Source: Shewanella sp. 10N.286.48.A6
GTDB taxonomy: Bacteria > Pseudomonadota > Gammaproteobacteria > Enterobacterales > Shewanellaceae
Assembly (NCBI RefSeq): GCF_002873135.1
Contig: NZ_MCVI01000034.1
Span: 84,584 to 148,583 of the forward strand
Reading direction: 5' to 3'
Length of the DNA stretch: 64,000 nucleotides
The notes below the pieces were generated by a model. The model did not search any database. It was not told where the DNA came from and was given only the letters and a program-made list of their open reading frames with translations. Shown here piece after piece: positions 19,428 through 28,119 of this stretch. Positions within the stretch are counted from its first letter, which is position 1; every line of letters starts with the position of its first letter. A program made the position numbers and the translations under genes.

Positions 19428-19774
19428 ATTTGATCCTTTATATCATCAGTGAGTTTTGCAACTTGGTGAGCAACACCAACGGCATCTTCAACATCAATTT
19501 GAATTGCTATTCCTTGACCTGGGTGAGTATTAAAGCCGCCCACCTCACAGATCGTTTCTAAAATATGTCGGCTCATATGCTCTTCAACTAGCCATAAAAT
19601 GACGTCCCGTTGTACATCTAAGCCTAGCCCCATGAAGGTTTTCTTTTTAGTTAGTCCTTCACCGCGAGCATGGTTAATTACAGTGGCACCTGTGGCACCA
19701 GCTTCTCTGGCGGCATCCAGTACCGCTTCAGTACTAATATCATCAACAAAAGCGACAATTAATTTAAATCGCAT
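19424..19774 (-). CDS. P-II-like (GlnB-fold) signalling protein
   Basis: A 116-residue protein with the ferredoxin-like P-II pattern: the start MRFKLIVAFVDDISTEAVLDAA, the segment GATGATVINHARGEG, and an end strand GQGIAIQIDVEDAVGV. It lacks the uridylylated Tyr T-loop of classical GlnB/GlnK. It belongs to the transporter-linked P-II-like group. It lies three bases after one DUF1538 gene and overlaps the CBS gene, so a role in gating the membrane pair is likely but inferred. Confidence 0.82.
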   Translation of the reverse strand: MRFKLIVAFVDDISTEAVLDAAREAGATGATVINHARGEGLTKKKTFMGLGLDVQRDVILWLVEEHMSRHILETICEVGGFNTHPGQGIAIQIDVEDAVGVAHQVAKLTDDIKDQI

Positions 19775-19777
19775 GGG

Positions 19778-20551
19778 TTACTCCTTGGCGGATTTTCGTT
19801 GGTCAACAAAGGCTACGATTTGGGCGTAGCTCATGACGGCAATGATTGGAAATAAGCTAGCAAAGGCAATTAAGCCAAAACCATCAATAAGGGGATTGCG
19901 GCCTTCAACATTAGATGCAAGCCCTAAACCGAGTGCGGCCACGAGGGGCACAGTCACGGTAGAAGTGGTGACGCCGCCGGAATCATAAGCTAAAGGAATA
20001 ATCGATTTCGGCGCGAAAAATGTTTGAATTACAACTACCACATAGCCAGCCATGATGTAGTAGTGAATAGGATCACCAACCACAATACGAAAACAACCTA
20101 GTGAGATCCCAAAAGCGACCCCAATGGCCACAGAAATTCTCAAGCCTTGAATACTAATGGTGCCACCAGAGACTTCATTGGCTTTTATCGCCACCGCAAT
20201 TAATGACGGCTCAGCAATGGTGGTACTAAAGCCAATGGCAGCTGCAAACACATAAACCCACAGGTAATCTTGCCAAATGAACGGTCCAGCGGAGCCATCA
20301 GGGTGCAAAATACTGGGGGAGGTGAGTTGATCCGCTAAGTTTTCACCAATGGGAAATAGCGCTAACTCTAAGCCGACCAGGAAAAAGCTTAAGCCTAAGA
20401 TCACATACACAAAACCTAAGACCACGGTTTTCCAATTGGCAATGGGACGCTTGAGTACACCCAGTTGAAAGCCAAATAAAATTGTCGCAATTGGCACCAC
20501 ATCACGCATGGTAAGCAGTAAGGTTGCTAATAGCTGGTTAATCCACTCCAT
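19778..20551 (-). CDS. DUF1538 integral membrane protein (second of pair)
   Basis: A 257-residue protein with six to eight hydrophobic helices and DUF1538 landmarks: VGLELALFPIGENLA, TTIAEPSLIAVA and [17 protein letters not shown]. It is a close paralogue of the gene upstream, with the same motifs in the same order. Paired DUF1538 proteins (UmpA/UmpB) have, as I recall, been reported as a two-subunit Na+(K+)/H+ antiporter in Halomonas. That role is transferred here by family only. The next gene begins after three bases. Confidence 0.87.
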   Translation of the reverse strand: MEWINQLLATLLLTMRDVVPIATILFGFQLGVLKRPIANWKTVVLGFVYVILGLSFFLVGLELALFPIGENLADQLTSPSILHPDGSAGPFIWQDYLWVYVFAAAIGFSTTIAEPSLIAVAIKANEVSGGTISIQGLRISVAIGVAFGISLGCFRIVVGDPIHYYIMAGYVVVVIQTFFAPKSIIPLAYDSGGVTTSTVTVPLVAALGLGLASNVEGRNPLIDGFGLIAFASLFPIIAVMSYAQIVAFVDQRKSAKE

Positions 20552-20620
20552 AATACTCCTTGTAGGCGCAGCTTTGATTTATTACAACGTCAGCTAAAAC
20601 AGGGCTGTTGCGGAATGTCA

Positions 20621-21352
20621 TTACAGGATCATCCCGTAAAGCAGTACAAAAATAACTGGGGTTAAACTGGCAAAGGCAATCAGCCCAAAGCCATCAAGCA
20701 TGGGATTACGTCCTTTAATCACAGTGGCTAAGCCAACGCCGAGAGCCGTTACCAGCGGTACAGTAATGGTTGACGTGGTGACGCCACCAGAGTCATAGGC
20801 GATACCAATAATATTTTCAGGGGCAAAGCTGGTGAGCACCATCACTATGATGTAGCCGCCAATGATCAAATAATGAATTGGCCAGCCTTTTACAATGCGA
20901 ATAACCCCTAATAAAATCGCTAAACCTACTGACACCGCTACGGTTAATCTCAGTCCCATCGCATAGCTGTCCATGGCAGCCTCAGTGGCCTTGATGGCGC
21001 CACCATCTGCTGCAACTTGGGCTGCTTCAGCGGCGACAGCGGTTAAGGCGGGTTCTGCTAAGGTGGTGCCAAAACCTAATGAAAAGGAGAAGGTCACCAG
21101 CCAGAAGGTACTGCCTTTACGGGCGAGTGCGTGTGCCAATGATTCACCAATGGGGAATAAGCCCATTTCTAAACCAAAGACAAAAAAGGTTAGCCCAAGA
21201 ACAATAAATACTAAGCCTACAAGAATGGAAAATAAGTTATCGGGTGCTTGTTGGAGGATAAATATTTCAAAGAAACTCACCACGACTATGATGGGAATAA
21301 GATCTTTAAAACTGCCGAGCATGGATTGTAAAAGCTTAACTAACCCTGTCAT
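20621..21352 (-). CDS. DUF1538 integral membrane protein (first of pair)
   Basis: A 243-residue membrane protein and the first gene of the operon. It shows the same DUF1538 signature as its neighbour ([45 protein letters not shown]), with an extra Ala-rich insertion near residue 105. The conserved Glu-Pro and Ser-Gly-Gly-Val-Thr-Thr segments, repeated in both proteins, could form a shared ion path if the two make a heterodimer. The gap to the second gene is 69 bases. Confidence 0.87.
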   Translation of the reverse strand: MTGLVKLLQSMLGSFKDLIPIIVVVSFFEIFILQQAPDNLFSILVGLVFIVLGLTFFVFGLEMGLFPIGESLAHALARKGSTFWLVTFSFSLGFGTTLAEPALTAVAAEAAQVAADGGAIKATEAAMDSYAMGLRLTVAVSVGLAILLGVIRIVKGWPIHYLIIGGYIIVMVLTSFAPENIIGIAYDSGGVTTSTITVPLVTALGVGLATVIKGRNPMLDGFGLIAFASLTPVIFVLLYGMIL

Positions 21353-21686
21353 TCCTTCTCCTTTGATTGCTAAATACTAACCGCCAAACAGCGTGTTAAC
21401 TTGCTAGCCTAAAAGGTTTATTTATTGTTTTTAGCTAGTTCCAGTTTGCCTGTTTATAGTTGTAAGGCAACATTAAATTAACACAAGTTACAATATCTTT
21501 GAGCTAGATCAATTTGTCTAAAAAAGATCCTAGTAGGAGAGGATTAAAGAGGGACTTTTTAAGGGTTATAAACTTTTTTAAGGCTAAAGAGTTTCTTTTC
21601 TACCAATAAAAAAGAGACCATATAGTCTCTTTTGTCAGCGATTAATATGTCAGTGTTGCGTGCTGCATAAGGCCTAGCAGATCCAC
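21353..21686. other. Intergenic region with promoter of the DUF1538 operon
   Basis: 334 bp without a credible gene. It contains the terminator of the downstream minus-strand gene at 21609-21633 and AT-rich DNA expected to hold the operon promoter. No operator was recognised. Confidence 0.4.
21609..21633 (-). terminator. Rho-independent terminator of the 21687-22232 gene
   Basis: AAAAGAGAC / GTCTCTTTT with a six-base loop; on the minus strand it is followed by further T. Confidence 0.8.
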
Positions 21687-22232
21687 TTAGGCGACATCTG
21701 TGTCTAATGCTAAGTGTTGCCATTTGTTATCGGTGCTGATATGCATTACTTTGACTTGTTTGTTGTGCTCAACATTAATATTGCTCAATTGGCTGGGACA
21801 CAATGTTAACTGATTGGCGATTTTGATGTAAAAGCCCACCGACTTGGGATCGTTGCCGATAACGCTTTTTGCTAGCGTGGTTTGTTGGTAAAGCCATAGG
21901 TAGTCACCTTTGATTTCACAATTTAGGTATTCAAGCTGCAATAATTGCTGATTGTTATCTGCAATGTGAAAGTTTGTCTGCACGTAGTCAGCAAACGCTT
22001 TTCTGCTTTGTGGGTTTTTGACTAAATCGCTATCAGCCCCAAGGATGCGTTTAGCTGTTTGCTGGGCATCAGCTAAATAAAAGCAGTGTTGAATAGCGAC
22101 ATTCCCGCTTTTGGCATTAAACAGCACATTGGTATAGCTTTCTTTTTTTCTATTAGCAGAAGCCTGAAAATTAAATAATAACAAGCCTGCAAGGGTGATA
22201 AACCATATTAGAGCAATAATTATCCAAAACAT
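21687..22232 (-). CDS. Membrane-anchored protein of unknown function
   Basis: A 181-residue protein. One N-terminal helix (about residues 2-24, FWIIIALIWFITLAGLLLF) followed by Asn-Arg-Lys-Lys suggests a signal anchor. The rest is a soluble alpha/beta-like domain with no motif I recognise. It stands alone between the DUF1538 operon and a solute-binding protein gene, with its own terminator. Probably a genus-level conserved hypothetical; no function is proposed. Confidence 0.7.
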   Translation of the reverse strand: MFWIIIALIWFITLAGLLLFNFQASANRKKESYTNVLFNAKSGNVAIQHCFYLADAQQTAKRILGADSDLVKNPQSRKAFADYVQTNFHIADNNQQLLQLEYLNCEIKGDYLWLYQQTTLAKSVIGNDPKSVGFYIKIANQLTLCPSQLSNINVEHNKQVKVMHISTDNKWQHLALDTDVA

Positions 22233-22592
22233 TATTATATTCCTTTATTGCTAGCTGTTTAAAAAGCAGTGTTGAGCTGCTGCATGATTTGAGCCTGTTG
22301 GTAATTAATAAATATTGATACGCGGAAAATAAGCTGGCATTAACAGCAAATACTAATTAAATACCATAGGTCAATATATAGTATTAGTAAAATCTATTAT
22401 CAAAGTTTTTAATGTTAAATAGGAGGTTAGGCACAGCTTGAACGCGGTTATCGCGAATTGATTATCTGACTATGATTGAGGCTCATGGCCGGTATTGACT
22501 CGGGCTAATATAAGCTGAATGCTTATTGGTGAATGTCTAAGTATATGGTTTATAAAGCATGTTGTTTAAATGGCTTTGGTTAAATTTAATCA
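22233..22592. other. Intergenic region, nothing firm seen
   Basis: 360 bp of AT-rich DNA between two minus-strand genes. The only structure noted is a weak, widely spaced inverted repeat TACTAAT (22351) / ATTAGTA (22383). No gene, riboswitch or clear terminator. Confidence 0.3.
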
Positions 22593-23345
22593 TTAAAGGC
22601 CTAATGGCGTCATATTTTCAGGTGCTTTAATTTGGTATTTATCTAAAATTTGTTGAAACTCACCAGAGCGCTTTAATTTAGCAATACCTTGAGCATACAC
22701 ATCTGCGATACGGCTTTGATTAGGATTAAAGCCTACATATAAAGGCGTTGGCTCACCATATGAACCGGCGTATTTGATTTGATTAGCTACATCATTTTTG
22801 TATGCAGTATATTCAATAGCGACTTTATTACCCAGTATCACATCAAATCGGCCATTTACGAGGCGCTTAATGTTCAACATCATGGGTTGCGCTCCCGTGG
22901 CGGCGTAAAAGTCGGTTGAACGGCTAATTTTATCATTGAGCTGCTCGCCGTAGTCATAACCTCCGATAATCCCCACTAGCGCACCATCAAGACTGTCTAA
23001 TTGCTGAAATGACCATGAAGCGTCTGCGCGAGTATAAAAATCCGTGCTGGTATAACCAACAATCAGTGTGTCGGTATATAAATTAAATTGTTCAATATGG
23101 GTTGGTGTAACTGCAAGAATGGCATCGATATTACCAATTTTAACTTCCTTTAAAGCGCGATTAAAAGGTACCGCAATAAAATGCACCTGTTGATCCATGA
23201 CTTCAAATGAGCGCCGAGTCAGTTCAGTGACATAACCGGTGTGATCCTGGCAAATATAAGGGCACCAAATATCCGATGCGATCAATACAGGCTTGGCTGC
23301 AAGGGATGAAGAAACCAGTAGTAGTAGAGAGATAATATATTTCAC
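22593..23345 (-). CDS. Periplasmic solute-binding protein, family 3 type
   Basis: A 250-residue secreted protein with a Sec signal peptide (to about residue 17, SLAAKP). The SBP_bac_3 fold is suggested by an early IASDIWCPYICQD segment, GNIDAILAVTPT, DGALVGIIGGYDYGEQLN, and the terminal FQQILDKYQIK pattern. Such proteins bind amino acids or other small ligands. No permease or ATPase gene is adjacent, so it may be an orphan receptor, as is common in Shewanella. The ligand is unknown. Confidence 0.82.
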   Translation of the reverse strand: MKYIISLLLLVSSSLAAKPVLIASDIWCPYICQDHTGYVTELTRRSFEVMDQQVHFIAVPFNRALKEVKIGNIDAILAVTPTHIEQFNLYTDTLIVGYTSTDFYTRADASWSFQQLDSLDGALVGIIGGYDYGEQLNDKISRSTDFYAATGAQPMMLNIKRLVNGRFDVILGNKVAIEYTAYKNDVANQIKYAGSYGEPTPLYVGFNPNQSRIADVYAQGIAKLKRSGEFQQILDKYQIKAPENMTPLGL

Positions 23346-23560
23346 GGTAGTGTTGGCCTCAATAGAATAAGTGCTAATGGCGCAGCCTTACTTAGCTAGT
23401 TTTCACCGCACTATGCTCCGCTATTAAACCTAGTGCTTGCTTAAATTCAGTTAGTTGAATTAAATCTAGCCACTTTCAGTAAATATAGTAACCTAAAACG
23501 ACAGTTTGCTAGCGAAAAGTTAATTTTTTTGTGACGCAATAAATAATATGGACGGGCCAA

Positions 23561-24562
23561 ATGATCGTAAACAGCATAAAGCATGTGATTTACAATGAAA
23601 CGGGCGCAGCTGAAGTGATGCGCTTTAACCATTCAGCATTACCTAGGCTTAAAGCTGGGCAAGTGATCATAAAAGTACATGCTGCAGGGGTTAATGGCCC
23701 AGACATTAAGCAGCGAGAAGGCGCATATCCGCCGCCAAAAGGTGCTAGCCCGATATTAGGCTTGGAAGTGGCAGGGGAAGTCATTGCAATGGCTAAAGAT
23801 GTCACGCAATGGCAAATCGGCGACAAGATCTGTGCCTTAGTGCCTGGCGGTGGCTATGCAGAGCAAGTGATCACTTACGCCTCACATTGCTTACCGCTCC
23901 CCAAAGGCTACAGCTTTGTACAAGCGGCGGCCTTACCGGAAACCTGTTTCACGGTTTGGGGAAACTTGGTTAATCGCGCCAAGCTTAAAGCCGGTGAAAC
24001 AGTGCTGATCCACGGCGCCTCTGGCGGTATTGGCACCACCGCCATACAAGTTGCCAAAGCCCTAGGCGCTAAAGTGTTTGTTACCTCAGGTAGCGATGAA
24101 AAATGCCAATATTGTCTCGACCAAGGGGCGAGTATGGCGGTTAATTACCATAAAGATGATTTTGTTGAGCCTATCCTTGCTGCAACACAAGCTGAAGGGG
24201 TCAATGTGGTGCTAGATATTGCGGGTGGTGATTTCATCAACCGCAATTTAAAGGTATTGGCTTTTGATGGCCGCATGGTGTCAGTGGCAACCCAGCGCGG
24301 CGCTAAAGCAGAAGTGAATATTTTTAGCATTATGGCCAAACGCATTCAATGGACTGGCTCAACGCTTAGGCCGCAAAGTGTCGAGGCTAAGGCTGACATC
24401 GCCGCTGGATTATTAGCACAGCTATGGCCATTACTGGATGCTAAACAAGTGCAGATCCGGGTTGATAAAGTGTTCCCGTTTGATGAGGTCGTAAAAGCGC
24501 ATCAATATATGGAGTCAGGTCAGCATAGAGGCAAGATTATTCTGCAGCTAGGCGAAGCCTAA
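23561..24562 (+). CDS. Zinc-independent quinone oxidoreductase (MDR family)
   Basis: A 333-residue NAD(P)H-dependent oxidoreductase of the medium-chain family, PIG3-like branch. The N-terminal GroES-like fold is followed by the NADPH-binding loop HGASGGIGTTAIQVAKALGA near residue 148. Catalytic-zinc ligands are absent. The segment VNGPDIKQREGAYPPP is characteristic of this branch. It probably reduces quinones or enones in the cytosol. It diverges from the solute-binding protein gene and has no operon partner. Confidence 0.88.
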   Translation: MIVNSIKHVIYNETGAAEVMRFNHSALPRLKAGQVIIKVHAAGVNGPDIKQREGAYPPPKGASPILGLEVAGEVIAMAKDVTQWQIGDKICALVPGGGYAEQVITYASHCLPLPKGYSFVQAAALPETCFTVWGNLVNRAKLKAGETVLIHGASGGIGTTAIQVAKALGAKVFVTSGSDEKCQYCLDQGASMAVNYHKDDFVEPILAATQAEGVNVVLDIAGGDFINRNLKVLAFDGRMVSVATQRGAKAEVNIFSIMAKRIQWTGSTLRPQSVEAKADIAAGLLAQLWPLLDAKQVQIRVDKVFPFDEVVKAHQYMESGQHRGKIILQLGEA

Positions 24563-24973
24563 ACCTAAATGAGCAAAACCTAAACAAGTAAGATGTAAAC
24601 AAACAAGACCTAAGCAAGAATTAGGCAATAGTAAGGCATCAAATTCAAAACAGTCTTTTTATCATAGCTGACTTGAAGGCTGTCATATTTGAACTAAATT
24701 AGAGCTTGCAGCGCCGCTAAATTACACTGGGTGCATAACACCTTGGGAAAATCATAACTCAGATGATTTGCAGCATAAGACGATGGCGATATGGCACTGG
24801 CAAAAAATGGCAAAAATATAAAAAACTTCATTAATAATATATTGATTTTTTCATAAGTTTTTGATTAATTATCCTCAATAATCATGCGCGTTGCGTAGAG
24901 GTTAGTAAATAAACTGTGTGCTGCTAAAATGCACATTTTTTAGGTATGTGTTGATTTAAGGGCATTAGCATAT
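24563..24973. other. Intergenic region with degenerate short repeats
   Basis: 411 bp without a credible gene. Just after the quinone oxidoreductase gene (24560-24620) there are imperfect copies of AACCTAAA and ACAAGACCTAAGCAAG-like words. The rest is AT-rich, presumably with the promoter of the next gene. Confidence 0.35.
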
Positions 24974-25399
24974 ATGTATAACACTGCAAAAAAACAAGTT
25001 TGGTATGGTGAGCTTCGTACTCCACGTGGCACCTCAATTGTCGTCCATGACAACCGACTCCCCGATGCGTCTCCCGGTCGAATCTACTTATTTAATGTTA
25101 GTCGTAACACGATTGGCGAGTACGTAGAGGATATCGTTAAGGTTAACCTGCATGAGCTGGAACCCCAGCAGTTAACAGCCGCCAAAGCTGAGCATGAAGC
25201 AGCATGGCTTGCTGCTAGAGCTGAGTTTATGGCAAAACATGAAGCGCATATCGAATTATCTTCAGTGCCAGACTCTGCGCCAGCCTCAAAAGCCAAAAAA
25301 GTTGCAGCGGTGGATGAGATTATCGATGTCGATGACAGTGAAATGGAATTTGAAGATGCTGATGCCGACTTCGGTATCAGTGATGACAGTGACGATTAG
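24974..25399 (+). CDS. Conserved hypothetical protein with acidic tail
   Basis: A 141-residue protein. Residues 1-60 look like a small beta-rich domain (KQVWYGELRTPRGTSIVVHD). Then come an Ala/Glu-rich helix (about 60-95) and a strongly acidic end of Asp/Glu/Ser. No transmembrane or signal segment. I do not recognise the family. The acidic tail recalls proteins that bind basic partners, but no function can be assigned. It ends at a terminator shared with convergent galM. Confidence 0.65.
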   Translation: MYNTAKKQVWYGELRTPRGTSIVVHDNRLPDASPGRIYLFNVSRNTIGEYVEDIVKVNLHELEPQQLTAAKAEHEAAWLAARAEFMAKHEAHIELSSVPDSAPASKAKKVAAVDEIIDVDDSEMEFEDADADFGISDDSDD

Positions 25400-25416
25400 C
25401 ATAAAGCGCTAAAGAC

Positions 25417-25456
25417 AAAAAATGGAGCATGATAATAAATCATAGCTCCATTTTTA
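25417..25456. terminator. Bidirectional terminator between the acidic protein gene and galM
   Basis: AAAATGGAGC-ATGAT / ATCAT-A-GCTCCATTTT with a one-base bulge, flanked by A and T runs; the genes converge. Confidence 0.85.
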
Positions 25457-25503
25457 TTGGCTGTTTATTAGTAAATCAATCGCTCAACAGTAATCGCTTA
25501 GGC

Positions 25504-26535
25504 TTAAATCACCCCAAACTCGTAACGGCTCACATGGCGATAAACTTGTCCTGGCTCTATCCAAGGCTTACCGGGTAAATCGGCTTGATTAGGTGAGTCT
25601 GGCAGCATTTGTGGTTCAATACATACCGCTTGGTGAGACTGGTAAATACGGCCGTCAAAGCCTTTTACGCCTTCAAGGAAGTTAGCGCCATACAGTTGCA
25701 CCCCAGGTTGATTGGTGTAAATCGTCATGGTGCGGCCAGTTTTAGGGCTTGAAAGACAACCAAATCGACAGACTTGCTCAGCATTGTTAAGCACATAACA
25801 ATGATCAAAACCATTGGTGGCAGCAAGAGCAGGTCGCTGAGTTTGCACAGCAAATGCAGTGGCTTGGGCTAAATCTAAATCGCTGCCAGTGGTCGCAGCA
25901 ATTGAAGTTGGAATACCCACTTCATTCATTGGCAAATATTGCTTGGCATCCACTTGGATCAAATGCGCTGCATTAGTTAAGCTATCAGCGCCTTCTAAAT
26001 TAAAATAACTGTGCTGGGTGAGGCTAATAGGGCAGGCCTTATCGACACTTGCTTGCATTTCAATGAGTAAACTATTGTCAGCCAAGCGATAATCTAATTG
26101 CACCGTACAATTACCCGGAAAGCCCATATCACCATCTGGGCTATCAAGGGTTAATCTCACCCCGTCTTCAAGGGCTTGCATATGCCAATGCTTTAAATGA
26201 AAACCTTCAGCGCCACCGTGTAAGCAATTGGTCGCTTGGTTTATATCGAGCTGATAGTGGTTGCCTTGATACTGCAACTGACCATTAGCAATGCGGTTAG
26301 AGTATCGCCCTGCAATGGCGCCTAAATAAGCCGGCTGGTTTAAATAATCGCTGACGCTATCACAGCCTAAAACGATGTTATCTCGCTGGCCTTGGTTATC
26401 TTCAGTCCATAAGGCGTTTATAATTCCCCCTAGACTTAACACTTCAATAGCAACCTTGCCGTTGTCGACTCGAATACGTTCTACCCATCCTCCGCGAGGA
26501 TCTTGCCATGGTTCAAGTGTGGTGATTTGTAACAT
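25504..26535 (-). CDS. galM: Aldose 1-epimerase (mutarotase)
   Basis: A 343-residue enzyme interconverting alpha and beta anomers of galactose and glucose, supplying alpha-galactose to GalK. Motifs: GRYSNRI, NCLHGG, the catalytic-His segment LTQHSYFNLEG, and the late catalytic-Glu segment CIEPQMLPDS. It lies 27 bases after galK on the same strand, so the two form a galKM unit, probably driven from the CRP-linked promoter before galK. Confidence 0.95.
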   Translation of the reverse strand: MLQITTLEPWQDPRGGWVERIRVDNGKVAIEVLSLGGIINALWTEDNQGQRDNIVLGCDSVSDYLNQPAYLGAIAGRYSNRIANGQLQYQGNHYQLDINQATNCLHGGAEGFHLKHWHMQALEDGVRLTLDSPDGDMGFPGNCTVQLDYRLADNSLLIEMQASVDKACPISLTQHSYFNLEGADSLTNAAHLIQVDAKQYLPMNEVGIPTSIAATTGSDLDLAQATAFAVQTQRPALAATNGFDHCYVLNNAEQVCRFGCLSSPKTGRTMTIYTNQPGVQLYGANFLEGVKGFDGRIYQSHQAVCIEPQMLPDSPNQADLPGKPWIEPGQVYRHVSRYEFGVI

Positions 26536-26562
26536 TAATGCCTCTTATAGCAATAGAATTGC

Positions 26563-27705
26563 TTATTCAATTCTGCCTGCGCCGCCACTGGCAGAGCATA
26601 AATAGATAATTGGTTCTAAGGATGTTTGTTGTGGATATAGCTGCTCAACGGCATTGACCACAGCATCGGTTAGCTCATGATCAATAAGCGCTACCACGCA
26701 ACCATCACTCATTCTTACGCCGCCTTTGGTGCCAATGATATCTTTAATTATTTTCACTAAGGCATCAATCTCAGGGGTGCTGATGTCAAAATCATCGCGC
26801 ATGGATTGTTGTGATTGGGCCATTAATTGGCCGAAACGGGCAGTATCTTGTTGCTCTAGAGCGCGGGCGGCATTCACAGTGCGTTGGTTTTCAGTTAATA
26901 CATGCTTAGCTCGATGATAAAGTTCATCACCTAAGCTAGCTTTCGCGCTGTTTAGCTGGCCAAGGCTGACTTCCCTTAGTGACTCAACTCCAAGCAATTC
27001 ATTAATCTGATGACATTGCAGTTTACGGGCATCAAAGCGGTCAATTAACAGCTGGCGATCGATGCTAGGATCGACAATCAGCAAACTTAAGTTGTCAGGA
27101 ATCGCTATTGCGCGGCCGTCTAACTCTAAGCAGTCAATCAATAAGGCGTGATCGGCCACCGCCAGTGCGCTAATGGTTTGATCCATAATGCCAGATTCTG
27201 ACTTTATGAACCTGTGCTCTCCACGTTGGGCAATTTGTGCAATGGCTAATGGCGATAAATGCAGTTGGCTGGCGTAGCTAATGGCAGTGCCAAAGGCCAC
27301 CTCAAGAGCTGCTGATGACGACATGCCTGCGCCCAGTGGCACATTGCCGACAATGGCAATATCCATGCCTTTAGCTTTAAGCCCAGATTGAGCCATTGAG
27401 GCGGTAAAGCCTTTTAGGTAATTTCCCCAACTGCCTTTATCTTCAATGGCGTTTTCTTCACCAAAACGCCATTGTTCGATTTGCCCAGCAAAGGCATCAG
27501 TCACGGCTCTAAAGGTGTTATCACTACGATGTTTAACCGCAATAACAGTGTGAAAATTAATTGCAGCGGGTAAAACGAATCCTTCGTTATAATCCGTGTG
27601 TTCGCCAATAATATTGACACGACCTGGTGCTTGATACAGGTCGTCAGCCGTAGTTCCAAATGTTTGTACAAACAACTTCATGGCTTTTTGAGCAGGATTT
27701 GACAT
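26563..27705 (-). CDS. galK: Galactokinase
   Basis: A 380-residue GHMP-family kinase that phosphorylates galactose at C1, the first step of the Leloir pathway. The galactokinase signature GRVNIIGEHTDYNEGF spans residues 28-43. The ATP-loop PLGAGMSSSAALE is at 123-135, and VRMSDGCVVALI forms the third GHMP motif. It is first in the galK-galM unit. A near-consensus CRP site lies 77-92 bp upstream. No galT or galE is present in the window. Confidence 0.97.
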   Translation of the reverse strand: MSNPAQKAMKLFVQTFGTTADDLYQAPGRVNIIGEHTDYNEGFVLPAAINFHTVIAVKHRSDNTFRAVTDAFAGQIEQWRFGEENAIEDKGSWGNYLKGFTASMAQSGLKAKGMDIAIVGNVPLGAGMSSSAALEVAFGTAISYASQLHLSPLAIAQIAQRGEHRFIKSESGIMDQTISALAVADHALLIDCLELDGRAIAIPDNLSLLIVDPSIDRQLLIDRFDARKLQCHQINELLGVESLREVSLGQLNSAKASLGDELYHRAKHVLTENQRTVNAARALEQQDTARFGQLMAQSQQSMRDDFDISTPEIDALVKIIKDIIGTKGGVRMSDGCVVALIDHELTDAVVNAVEQLYPQQTSLEPIIYLCSASGGAGRIE

Positions 27706-27781
27706 ACAGTTACAGTTCCAAAGAATGTCGAGTTACGAAGTTACCTAAGCGGTATAAAAGTATTAAATTTTAAATTGATAA

Positions 27782-27797
27782 TGTGATTTATATCACG
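27782..27797 (-). promoter_or_regulatory. Probable CRP-cAMP binding site of the galKM promoter
   Basis: TGTGA-TTTATA-TCACG differs from the consensus TGTGA-N6-TCACA at one base. An AT-rich element with -10-like words (TAATAC, TTTATA on the minus strand) follows at a distance that would suit a class II activator site. Catabolite control of galactose use is the expected role. Confidence 0.75.
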
Positions 27798-28047
27798 ACT
27801 TGCCAGTGGCTGTAACTACTGAAAACTCGATTGATACAATTTGCAGCTTAAGAGTAGTCGGTTTTGTGGAAATAACAGTAATTTCAATGCCTTTGTACTA
27901 CTAAAGAGGTATGTTAATGTAAGGGTTTACGTTGACTGTTTTATTGGCAGAACAAATTTGAGGTATAAACTGGCTTTATAACCACCCAAATAGCGACGCT
28001 GGCTAACCTTGGCTGATTGATATAAAAGCGCATTTTAAACAATAAAA

Positions 28048-28074
28048 AAGCGCCTTAATGTTAATAAGGCGCTT
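28048..28074 (-). terminator. Rho-independent terminator of the CPA2 antiporter gene
   Basis: A ten-pair stem AAGCGCCTTA / TAAGGCGCTT with a seven-base loop; the minus strand continues with a T run. Confidence 0.9.
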
Positions 28075-28119
28075 ATCGGTTTAGCATAGCGAATAGAGGA
28101 TATCGCTAACTATTTACGC

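Larger units (their letters stand above)
27706..28119. other. Intergenic region: galK promoter and CPA2 antiporter terminator
   Basis: 414 bp between two minus-strand genes. It holds the CRP site at 27782-27797 and the terminator at 28048-28074. The middle part is AT-rich with no credible gene. Confidence 0.5.
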
